From contig NW_013657674.1 of assembly GCF_000142905.1 (NCBI RefSeq), positions 411,472 through 475,471 of the forward strand: a DNA stretch of 64,000 nucleotides. Direction: 5' to 3'. Under the pieces are notes generated by a model. That model saw only the letters and a list, made by a program, of their open reading frames with translations, ran no database searches and was not told the origin of the DNA. Below are positions 1 to 8,700 of this stretch, in pieces (the first letter of the stretch is position 1; the number at the start of each line of letters is the position of its first letter). Position numbers and translations under genes: made by a program. This stretch comes from Thecamonas trahens ATCC 50062 (taxonomy: Eukaryota > Apusozoa > Apusomonadida > Apusomonadidae).

Positions 1-602
1 GCATGGCCGCCGAGATCGATGACGACAGCGTCTGCGGGCGGCGGCGCCGACGAAAAATTTGAATATTTTGCGCCTCGCGCCGCTCCCTCCGGCAAGCCCG
101 CGACGCCGGCAGGCAGTGCCGAGAGTGTACGCTTGCGCTTCCGCGGCGGTGACCGGCCTGCACTTGCGGCTTCGGCCTCACTCTCGCTGCACTGCGCCTC
201 AAGCTGCACTCTGTCGGTGATGGCGAGCTTGGCCGCCCTCGCCGGGTGGAGGGTCGAGCCGAGGAGCATGAGCCAGGCCTCGAGCGCTGCGGGCGTAGCC
301 GCCGAGAGGAGGACCCGGACCCGAGCGGATGCGGTCGAGATGGTGAGCGTGGCACGGCCCTGGCTTGTGTACTTGGTCTGGACCTGCATCTCGCGTGCTC
401 GGATGCAGTCTAGGCTCAGCGCAGGCGCAGCTGATCGCGGCGCACGGACGTGGGCGACAGCCATGACGATGGTCCCCTGCGCATGGCCGGCATCAAACGA
501 GACATACGCGTTCTTGATTGTCTTGGACCGCAACACGGTGTGATCTTTCTTGTTACGGACGTTGAGAAACTCGATCCGCACTGTAGCCGCTACAATCGGC
601 AT
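1..602 (-). CDS. Partial protein, N-terminal 200 residues, possible PH-like domain plus basic NLS-like stretch
   Basis: An ATG at 602-600 on the minus strand opens a frame with no stop to the window edge, so the 3' part is missing. The first ~120 residues look like a compact beta-rich domain ending in an amphipathic helix (TPAALEAWLMLLGS), the layout of a pleckstrin-homology-like fold. I considered the N-terminal PH domain of USP37-type deubiquitinases, but the match is too weak to name it. A basic cluster PPRKRKRKR near residue 150 could be a nuclear localisation signal, followed by Ala/Pro-rich linker. It is divergent from the kinase gene to its right. The reading frame and codon use look genuine; the function is unknown. 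Confidence 0.55.
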   Translation of the reverse strand, partial: MPIVAATVRIEFLNVRNKKDHTVLRSKTIKNAYVSFDAGHAQGTIVMAVAHVRAPRSAAPALSLDCIRAREMQVQTKYTSQGRATLTISTASARVRVLLSAATPAALEAWLMLLGSTLHPARAAKLAITDRVQLEAQCSESEAEAASAGRSPPRKRKRTLSALPAGVAGLPEGAARGAKYSNFSSAPPPADAVVIDLGGH

Positions 603-1018
603 CGTTGGCCAGCGACGAGTATGCGGTCTTGGTCTTGGCTCACCAGGGCTTGCTTGGCAGCCAGCCATATTCCTCCGCCTGCCAGCCTCACCTGCCATCC
701 ACATCGAATCGAGCTCCAATCCTCTCTGTATCGACCACATAGACTGCACCAGCCATCGATGGGTAGTCGTTAATTGTTCGGCAGAGATCGCCAAGCAGTG
801 TGTGTGTGTGCCTGTGGCTGATGGGAGCGGAGAGAGAGTGTGTGTGTGGGGAGAGGGTGTGTGAGGTGATGCATGCAAGACGTGATCGATCGCCTTTGAT
901 GGCTGCCAACCAACAGCAGACAGGCCACGCGGTGGGGGCCTCACCCGCTCCCGCTGTCTCTGCTATGAGTTGCCACACCTAGCTGCACTCTTTCAGCGAG
1001 GAGGAGGAGGAGGAGGGT
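603..1018. promoter_or_regulatory. Divergent 5' intergenic region
   Basis: This stretch separates two divergent starts and should hold both promoters. It contains a short GT microsatellite near 798-812, GA/GT-rich sequence at 825-865, a TGATCGATCG motif at 883-892 that recurs in other 5' regions of this window, and a GAG/GGA run just before the kinase ATG. I see no TATA box and no additional gene. Confidence 0.4.
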
Positions 1019-2482
1019 ATGAGCTCGTACTCGGCAGGTGTAGCAGTGCCAAGTCTCCGGCAGGCCCGCGGGTCGACCCGGTACTACACCATGCTGACGA
1101 CGGCGGCTGGAACGTCGGGCGAGGACGAGTCATCGTCGGGGCAAGGCGATGGCGGCACAGGCATCGAGCCGTGGCTTCTCGAGTCTGAAAAGCCGGAAGG
1201 ACGCGAGCTGGTGGCACTGCGGGCAAAGGTGCAGGAGCTCGAAGCCAAGCTGCGCAAGAGCCGACGGCGGCAGTCGTCGGCACGCGATGCGGTCCGTGAG
1301 GCGTCGGACGCTGTGGAGATGGCAGCGCAGTCGGCGCGGCGGAGCGCGGTAGCGACGGCACGAGCGCTGGAGGCGTGTGTCTTTGCGCTTGCGCACGACT
1401 ACGTTTTTATCTCACGCATCCACTCGGGCATCCGGGCTGCCGTCTATCTCGCCACCGCGCGGGCGACCGAGGGGCCAGCGCCGAGCGGCAAGACGGCGCT
1501 CAAGATTGTGACAGGCTACGGGGCAGTCTCGGTTGATCGCCCACCACGCGAAGTCTCCATGCTTCTCCGCCTCCGGGCACACCCGTGCATTGTCTCGATC
1601 GATGCATGGTATCCGCTGTTGGACCAGAACGCGTTTGCCATTGCCATGCCGCACATTGTGCACGAGGACTTTGATCCGGCGAGTGAGCCGCGCAAGCTTG
1701 TCAAGTACATGTGGGACACGCTACAGGCGTTGGCGTTCTGCCACGCCGCGTCGGTGGTGGTCCGCGATGTTAAGCCGTCGAACATCCTGTTCGACATGGC
1801 GCGCCAGCGGGCAGTTCTCATTGACTTTGACTGTGCCACCCATTACGACCCGTCGGCGCCGCCGCGCGATCTGGTCGGAACCCGCGGCTTTCTCGCGCCC
1901 GAGATCATCGACGACCGGCTGCGCCTCGACGGCTATGGCTACCCTGTCGACATGTACTCGGCCGGGCTCACCTTTTTCGCCCTCGTCTTTCGCGTCCCGC
2001 CGCGCCGCTACTCGGCCATGACGCACCCCGATGTGTTCGACACACTGGAGGCGGCGGCGTCGACTGCCAAGTCGCGCTCGTCGCGCGCCCAGCTCCTTGA
2101 GCTCATCTCCGGCCTCGTTGCTGCCAGCCCTGCCCACCGCTGGACCGCCGATGCTGCCATCGCCCACAGGTACTTTGACGAGCTGCGCAAGCGCAAGACC
2201 GGCACGCCTGCAGCACTTCGCTCGCCGGCGCCGCGCTCGCCAGCCTCTCGATTATCGTCCGGCCGCAAGGGTACGAGGATCCGCAAGCGCCGCCGTCGCC
2301 GCCGGTCGTCGGTCTCGGCCCGTCGACGGTCCAGCACAGCCCTCGGCATCACCTCGTCATCGTCCCTTCCTTACTCGCCCTCGCTCTCCACAGACAGCTC
2401 ACCGCAGTCCGACAGCTGTTCTGATTCAGCATCGGTATGCTCGAGCAGCATAAGTACCACCGCAAACACACAAAGCTCATAA
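1019..2482 (+). CDS. CDC7-like serine/threonine protein kinase with DFD in place of DFG
   Basis: Single-exon 487-residue protein. Residues ~55-115 are a charged helical segment, then a kinase domain (~125-395): ALKIV with the ATP-binding Lys near 162, a helix-C Glu near 178, VRDVKPSN with catalytic Asp near 250, DFD at 269-271, and GTRGFLAPE at 287-295. The GTRGF-APE and RDVKPSN signatures resemble the CDC7/DBF4-dependent kinase group that phosphorylates MCM at replication origins. The HRD His is replaced by Val, and the DFG Gly by Asp, which may alter activity. No glycine-rich loop is obvious. The tail is a basic RKR cluster plus Ser-rich disorder. A start at the inner Met at 1091 is possible. 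Kinase fold is secure; subfamily and activity are not. Confidence 0.85.
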   Translation: MSSYSAGVAVPSLRQARGSTRYYTMLTTAAGTSGEDESSSGQGDGGTGIEPWLLESEKPEGRELVALRAKVQELEAKLRKSRRRQSSARDAVREASDAVEMAAQSARRSAVATARALEACVFALAHDYVFISRIHSGIRAAVYLATARATEGPAPSGKTALKIVTGYGAVSVDRPPREVSMLLRLRAHPCIVSIDAWYPLLDQNAFAIAMPHIVHEDFDPASEPRKLVKYMWDTLQALAFCHAASVVVRDVKPSNILFDMARQRAVLIDFDCATHYDPSAPPRDLVGTRGFLAPEIIDDRLRLDGYGYPVDMYSAGLTFFALVFRVPPRRYSAMTHPDVFDTLEAAASTAKSRSSRAQLLELISGLVAASPAHRWTADAAIAHRYFDELRKRKTGTPAALRSPAPRSPASRLSSGRKGTRIRKRRRRRRSSVSARRRSSTALGITSSSSLPYSPSLSTDSSPQSDSCSDSASVCSSSISTTANTQSS

Positions 2483-2693
2483 CTGGGCTAACTCTTGCGT
2501 AGGCGACTCAAGTCCGGCAAGTCGCTTGCCACTTTGCCCAAATCGGCAATGTGGCGAAGTTCCACGGTTGCTGTCGTCACCGAGCAACCTCCTCCGCCAC
2601 TCAACTCTGTTGCTCTTCCCTTCCTTCGTCACCACCACCGTCTCGCCTACTACCAGACCTGTGACTTGCACTCTCCCCTCATCCCTCCCCACC

Positions 2694-3453
2694 ATGTCGT
2701 CGTCTAACAACGACGCCTCAACTCCGCAAGCTTGCATCGACGGATGCGGCTTCTTTGCGTACGTACCCCCCCCCACCCCCCCTACCCCGCCCATGAGCAC
2801 GACCCAACTCGCCGTTGTTCGTCACACTTTCTTCCGTTTCGAACATTGATTGATTCGTTTGCTCATTCGTTCTTCATTCGTTCGTTTGGGCGTGCGGTTG
2901 TTCGCCGGTCGCAAATTGGTCACCGTCACTCACCCCAGTCACATGCGCGGATGGTTGGGCATGCAGATCGGCTGCGACCGACCGATGCTCGGCTTGCCAC
3001 CGCAAACACATGAGCGAAAGCATGCAAGACCTGGCCAGTGGAGGCCAGGATGCCCCATCGTCGCCTGCGGCTTGGGCAGCGGCGGCGGCTGACGCAGCCT
3101 TTGCCGCGTCGAACGTTCTGCCGGCAGAAGGCGGTGATGACGTCGCGTCGATGCCGGCGCCCATGGATGTGGCGCCTGCCGAGACCGAGGCTGTGAAGGC
3201 CCCGGCTATGGCAGCCGCAGCAGCAGACGAGACACCCAAGAAGAAGAAGAAGAAGAAGGCCCGCTGTGCACACGCCGAGTGCCGGACCAAGATCGGGACG
3301 CGCGGCTTTGAGTGCGCGTGTGGCGCCTCGTTCTGTGGCTCGCACCGCTATGCTTGGGCCCACGACTGCACCCACGACTTTGCCGCCGAGGCCCGTGACA
3401 GGCTCCGCGCGGCGAACCCAGTAGTCTCGCCGGAAAAGGTGGCTCGGATCTGA
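2694..3453 (+). CDS. A20/AN1 zinc-finger protein (ZFAND5/SAP-type), two exons
   Basis: Exons 2694-2758 and 2967-3453 give 183 residues; the intron (2759-2966, GTACGT...GCAG) splits the A20 finger. After splicing the finger reads C14-x3-C18-GFF-x-C29-x2-C32, close to the A20 pattern, which neither exon shows alone. A disordered Ala/Pro-rich linker ends in a poly-Lys tract. Then comes an AN1 finger at residues ~122-157 with GFECACGASFCGSHRY and the family's usual tail NPVVSPEKVARI. A20/AN1 proteins bind ubiquitin chains and act in stress and NF-kB-type or proteasome-linked responses (family knowledge). The gene is convergent with AP-4 mu, the stop codons being 81 bp apart. The restored finger makes the splice model strong. 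Confidence 0.88.
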
Positions 3454-3534
3454 GCCGCCCAGCTCTCACGTCCCCTCTGCTCGCTGCGATCTCGCTGCAC
3501 TTCCTTTAACACACACGCACATCCACCGCTTGGC

Positions 3535-5410
3535 TCACACTCTGCACACGTACGAGTTCGAGTGTGAGATGTAGCGGACCCAGCGGGCGGGCTTGTAGTT
3601 GGGGTTGGCGTCGATGATGCGCAGCGAGCGGATGGCGAGGCCCGAGAGCGAGTGCATGGGGATCTCAAAAGCGAGCGAGGCCGGGCCGACGCTCTGCGAC
3701 CAGACGGCGTACTCCTCGGGGCCGTCGAGATGGACGCGGACCCGGGCATGGTGCTCGGCACCACCGCGGAAATTTTCGATGAGCCAAGTCATGGTCTTGC
3801 TCTCCTTGGCATACGCGTACGACTGGCCGCCGACGCCGGCAGGCAGATCAAGGGTGGCGTTGTAAGTAGAGCCTGGCAGCGGGAGCGAGACGCGGACACC
3901 CTTGCCAAAGGTGGTGTTGGGAAAGTCGGCCCGGATGCGGAGGACGACGTCAAATGCCGAGGCCGAAACCTCCTCCAGAAAGACAAAGACTCGGAACGGG
4001 GTGCGGAACTCGGACTTGAGGCGGTACGACATGAGCGTCGACTCGCCTGACTCGAGCGGAAAGGCGACGAGGCGGCGGGCGTCAAAGTCGTCGAGATTGA
4101 CGCCCTCGTGGAAGGAGATGTCGTCGACAACGATGCCGTAGCCGTCGCCGGCGCCACCGACGCTTAGATCCTCGTTGAGCGCGAGGACCAGATGTGGGTT
4201 GCCGTTGACAAAGGCCTTGACCTGGATGGAGCCGTCGATCTGAGACCGCACAATGGAGCCGTCCTTGCCAAACACCACAATGAGTCGCTCGAGCAGGTCA
4301 ACAAAGACCTCGTCGCCGCCGGTCCGCCGGTGCTCGAGGGTGATCGGCTTTTGCGCCGCTGCCGACGATGCCGTCCGCGCCACTCCCGCGGTGCTGGTCG
4401 GCTCAGCCACCCCGTGCTTGATCGCGGCCGCAGCCGCCCGGTCACGAAACTTGGCGAGTGCAGCTTTGATCCCGCCCTTGCCCTTGCCGCTCGTGCTCGC
4501 ACTCGTGCCACCGCTGCTGCCCTCGCCAGCGCCAAATGCTGCCTCGGGCACGTTGACGATGTGCGCGCGCAGATGGTCTGACGACGTCGACTGGACCCAG
4601 CCGTAGTCCAAAATCTCATCGAGGATCTCGTAAACAAGCACAAAGTTCTTCCGCAGCTTGTCTTCCGAGAGCTCACCGGTGTAGTCCTTGAACACGGCGG
4701 CAAACCGATCGAGCAGCTCGACAGCGAAGACTGGCGAGACGTTGAACTTGGTGGTGAAGACCAGATACAGACCTTTGCGCGCCACATGGATAAAGTTGAG
4801 TCCATTGATATGAAACGCCGGTGGAAGGGCTGCAAGTCCCACTCCCGACGACGGCCCAGCGCCTCCACCTCTGCTCGCCCTGCTTGCCTGCACCTTCCGC
4901 CAGAAGATGTCCGGCGTGCCCTTGACGACATCTCCTCGGTCTGTACCCCCCTCCCTCGACATGCACATGAGTGGGCGGCGCATCATACGTACGTCGTCTA
5001 TCCCTTCCCCAATCCCCTTCCCTTGTCGTGTGGCGTGGCGACTATGCCTTTGCCCACGCCCCCTNNNNNNNNNNNNNNNNNNNNNNNNNNNNNNNNNNNN
5101 NNNNNNNNNNNNNNNNNNNNNNNNNNNNNNNNNNNNNNNNNNNNNNNNNNNNNNNNNNNNNNNNNNNNNNNNNNNNNNNNNNNNNNNNNNNNNNNNNNNN
5201 NNNNNNNNNNNNNNNNNNNNNNNNNNNNNNNNNNNNNNNNNNNNNNNNNNNNNNNNNNNNNNNNNNNNNNNNNNNNNNNNNNNNNNNNNNNNNNNNNNNN
5301 NNNNNNNNNNNNNNNNNNNNNNNNNNNNNNNNNNNNNNNNNNNTACAGTCCTTGGAGACGATGGTATCCCCTCGACCCGAGAGAACAAAGAACTGTGAGA
5401 AGGCCGCCAT
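3535..5410 (-). CDS. AP4M1: AP-4 adaptor complex mu subunit, two exons, intron spans assembly gap
   Basis: Exon 1 (5410-5347) encodes the mu N-terminus MAAFSQFFVLSGRGDTIV; exon 2 (4940-3535) carries the rest, 489 residues in all. Splicing T|gta to ccctACAG|AC (read on the minus strand) rebuilds KDYRGDVVKGTPDIFWRKV, the expected longin-type mu sequence, so the 279-N gap lies inside the 406-nt intron. TTKFNVSPVFAVELLDRF and RKNFVLVYEILDEILDYG identify the mu longin domain. A Gly/Ser/Ala hinge then leads to the mu-homology cargo-binding domain, ending WVRYISHSNSYVCRV. AP-4 acts at the trans-Golgi in cargo sorting (known). It is closer to AP-4 mu than to AP-1/2/3 mu by the GDxxVxKDYRG start; subtype confidence is good but not absolute. 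Confidence 0.85.
5065..5343. other. Assembly gap (279 N)
   Basis: Run of N inside the AP-4 mu intron. The flanks show no shared sequence, and both exon borders lie outside the gap, so the coding model is not affected. Confidence 0.99.
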
Positions 5411-5763
5411 ATTGCCCCCCCTTCTTTCTCTTGGCCCTCTTCCCCAGGAACAAGAACTCGCTGGAGACAATAGGTGACGTCCTTTCCCCCCCTTGCCCTT
5501 GCTGTCTACCCTCGCAGTGCAGGCAGACCATTGGGCGAAGCCACCAAAGCCACCAAAGCCACCAAAGCCACCAAAGCCACCAAAGCCACCAAAGCCACCA
5601 AAGCCACCTGCCGCTGACCCAAAACTCCCACCTCCAACACTGGTAGCCCACAAGCATGACCCCAACCCACGACGCCCACTAGCTGACACACACACACACA
5701 CACACCTCTCCTCCGCTTTCTCCATCCCCCCCCCCCCCCCACCCTTCTCCCCTCCTCCCCCAC
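5411..5763. promoter_or_regulatory. Divergent 5' region between AP-4 mu and the membrane calpain
   Basis: Shared upstream region of two divergent genes. It contains seven exact copies of a 9-bp unit at 5541-5603, a CA microsatellite at about 5685-5704, a C14 tract near 5728-5741 and a C/T-rich leader ending at the calpain ATG. No other gene is seen. Confidence 0.45.
5541..5603. repeat. Tandem repeat, 7 x 9 bp (CCACCAAAG)
   Basis: Seven perfect consecutive copies of CCACCAAAG followed by a partial eighth. The 9-bp period keeps frames open on both strands, but the repeat lies upstream of both divergent genes and is most likely untranslated. Confidence 0.95.
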
Positions 5764-8700
5764 ATGCCTACCCTCGCGCCCTCGACCTCGCTCTCCGAGT
5801 ATGTAGAGACCCACGCCGAGGCGGACAACTTGCTTGCTGCCTTTGTTCTTGCGGGCATTCCGCTAGCTCTTCTTATCGTTCCCTCCATTGCATGCTCTGT
5901 TTGGGGCTTACGTCTACGATGTGGCCTCGCTCGCTCACGTGCCTGTCTTGCTACTCGCATCGGCTGCTGTATCGGTGCCTCGGACGCTGCCTTTGACAAG
6001 TGGGCATCGCCTGTGGCTATTGCTCTTTGGCTGCTCCTCGGCCTGGTCCCGCTCGCCTCGTTCCTCGCCTTTGCAGTCGTCGTGGCCCTTGATGTGGATC
6101 CGCCGCTGCTGGGTGTGGCTGGTGCCCTGGCTGCCGCTGCGGTGGCTCTGATGGCCTACGGCGTCGCCCGATGGAAGACCGAGGGTTGGCGACTAACGCC
6201 TGCGGCCAAGTTTGCGCTCGCTGCCGCTGTCTCGGCCTTTGCCGCTCTGGAGGTCACCATAGCGGTGTGGATCCGGCCGTACGCCTTTCAGGCGCTTGCG
6301 GCAACGCTGCTCCCGCTCTCTGCGGCACCCATGGTGTATGTGTGGTACCTCAACGCGCCGACCGGGCCCATCGCCTTTGCCGACTTTGCCCGCGCCAAGG
6401 GCGTCGTGGCTCCCGGCCTTGCCGACGACTCGGGTTCGAGCTCCGACTCCGATTCAAGCTACGACTCGGACGCCTCCCGCGTCGATGGTCTCGGTGCGTA
6501 CACCAAGCTCTACCGGGCCCAGCTCAGCGCGTTGTTCATTGTTGCTGCTCAGGGCTTCCTCGCTGCACTCGGCGTGCTGACCTACCTTGCGGTCGACGAG
6601 GAAGCGCAGGCTCGTCAGGTCCTCGGCTTTGCTCGCTGGGGCGCTATCTCGCTTGTCGACGCCCTGCTCGGCATCCTGTACTGGGCCGAACTGGTCGACT
6701 CACCACTTGTCGCCTCAGGCCTCTCAATCTGGGTCCGTGTTGTCTACACCGTGACTGGGACTCGGGTTTGGATCCTCGGCGACGCTTTTGTCGCCGCTTC
6801 GCTCGCGCTCTTTCTACTTGTCTCGTTCATTGCCGAGCGGTGGCCAAAGTCTGCTGCCGGCGACGGCACCTCGCCGCGCGACGTTGCTGCCGCCATCCTC
6901 ACTCAGATGCCCAAGGATCGCCGTCTCGACTTTGCGCTGCCTGGCGTTGTCGACTCGTCGGACATCGACTCGGAGTGGGACGAGATCTACAATGCACCGC
7001 CCACTCCCGAGCCGTCCGAGGACGATCTGTTCGGCTCGCTCCGCGACTCGTTCCGCTCCACCTTTGGTCGGTCGTCGAGCTCGGCTTCGTCGTCGAGCTC
7101 GGGATCGTACGAGTATGCCTACGAGTACGCCTCAACGCTGTCATCAGAGGACGAAGAGCAGGAGGCGGTGGTTGAGAGGACTGCTGCCGTAACGACCGAG
7201 TACGAGTACGCGTACGAGTACGTGACGCCGTCTGCGTCGTCGGCGTCGTCATCATCGTCATCGCCGTCGACTTCGTCGCCATCTGCTGCCCTCGATGTGG
7301 ACCTTGACGACCTATCGTGCTGCCGCAAGTACGTGGTGACCCGACCGGCGCTCGCCTTTGTGCTTCTTGCGGGCTTTGCTGGTGTGCTTTTCTACCTCTC
7401 CGGCCGCGACTCTGCGGATCTTGCACTCCCACGGGTGTGGGACCGCTCGCAGCTAACGCTTTCTGTCTCGGCAGTTCTTGTTGTGCCTGTCCTCACGCTC
7501 GTCTTTGCCGCCTTTCGGGCTTTCCAGCGCGCTAACTACACGCTCACGCCGGCGACGGCGTGTCTTGCGCTTGTGGCGCTTGGAGGCATCGCGTGTAACG
7601 GTGTCCTGTTCAACGCCGTTCACTCCTCGGTTGTGGTGCTTGTGGCGCACACGGTCGTTCCGTTTGTGCTCGCGCTAGAGTATGTTCTGCTTCTTGTCTG
7701 GGCCTCTGCCGACTACTACTGGATTGTTCCGAACGAAGCGTGGTGCTCTCGGCGCAACGGCGGCATGCTGTTTGGGCTCGCTCTGCTTGTCTCGTCTGCG
7801 GTAGGCCTTGGCGTTCTCCTCGCCGAGTACTCGGACTCGCTTGTTGCCGCGTTTTCAGTCCCGCTTGGCCTCCTCCTTCTCCCGACGTCGTACGTCATGA
7901 TCAAGACGTACTTTACCACGCTCAAGCTCTCGGGTGCAGTCTGGCTGGCTGCGTTGCTCCAGATTCTCCTTCTGGGCGGCTACACCGGCGCGGTTTGGGG
8001 CATTGCGCTGGATCGCCCGTCATCGTTCCCTATCTGGCTCCTGATTGGCGTTGCAGGCTACCCAGTTGCTGTCCTCCTCCTGGCAACAGTGTGGAAGTGG
8101 CGTGATGTGTCGTATGTGGTCAAGCCGTCAACCAGTGACGGCAAGTTTATCCTAACAGCCTTTATGCTCTCGTTCCTTGTGGCTGCTGGCGTTCCTGTAG
8201 TGCTCATTGTTGTACTCGACGAGCTCGCAGCCGGCATTGCTGTTGCGATCGCCGTGGTTGTCGTCTTTGTCTCGCTATGGATTGCGGCCATCTGGGTCCG
8301 CTCGTCATTCTACCTCCCGCGCAAGTACCGGCTCGTCCTCGGACTCGGTGTGGTGTGCGCCATTGGCGGCGCGGTGTACTACGGTGTGACCGAGTCTGCG
8401 CGGCTGGACGCAGCGTTGGTTGTTGTTGGCATTCTAGTTGCCGTCTGCTTTGGCCTCGCGTTGGAGCAGTATCTGGTTCAGCGAGAGACGCCACTGCTCT
8501 TCTCGCAATTTGTCTTCCCTGTCTTTGCTCGCGACGCTATAGCCGGCACACTGCGGCCGGCCAACGGCGGGACGCTTGCGGCATACACCGGGCTGCTTCT
8601 CGCTGCTGGCGCCGGTATCGGCCTCGCTTTCGTCCTCGACCGGTCTTGGGTCGGCCTGCTGGTGGGCGGCTATGCGCTGCTGCTTGTCCTCCTCCTCACT

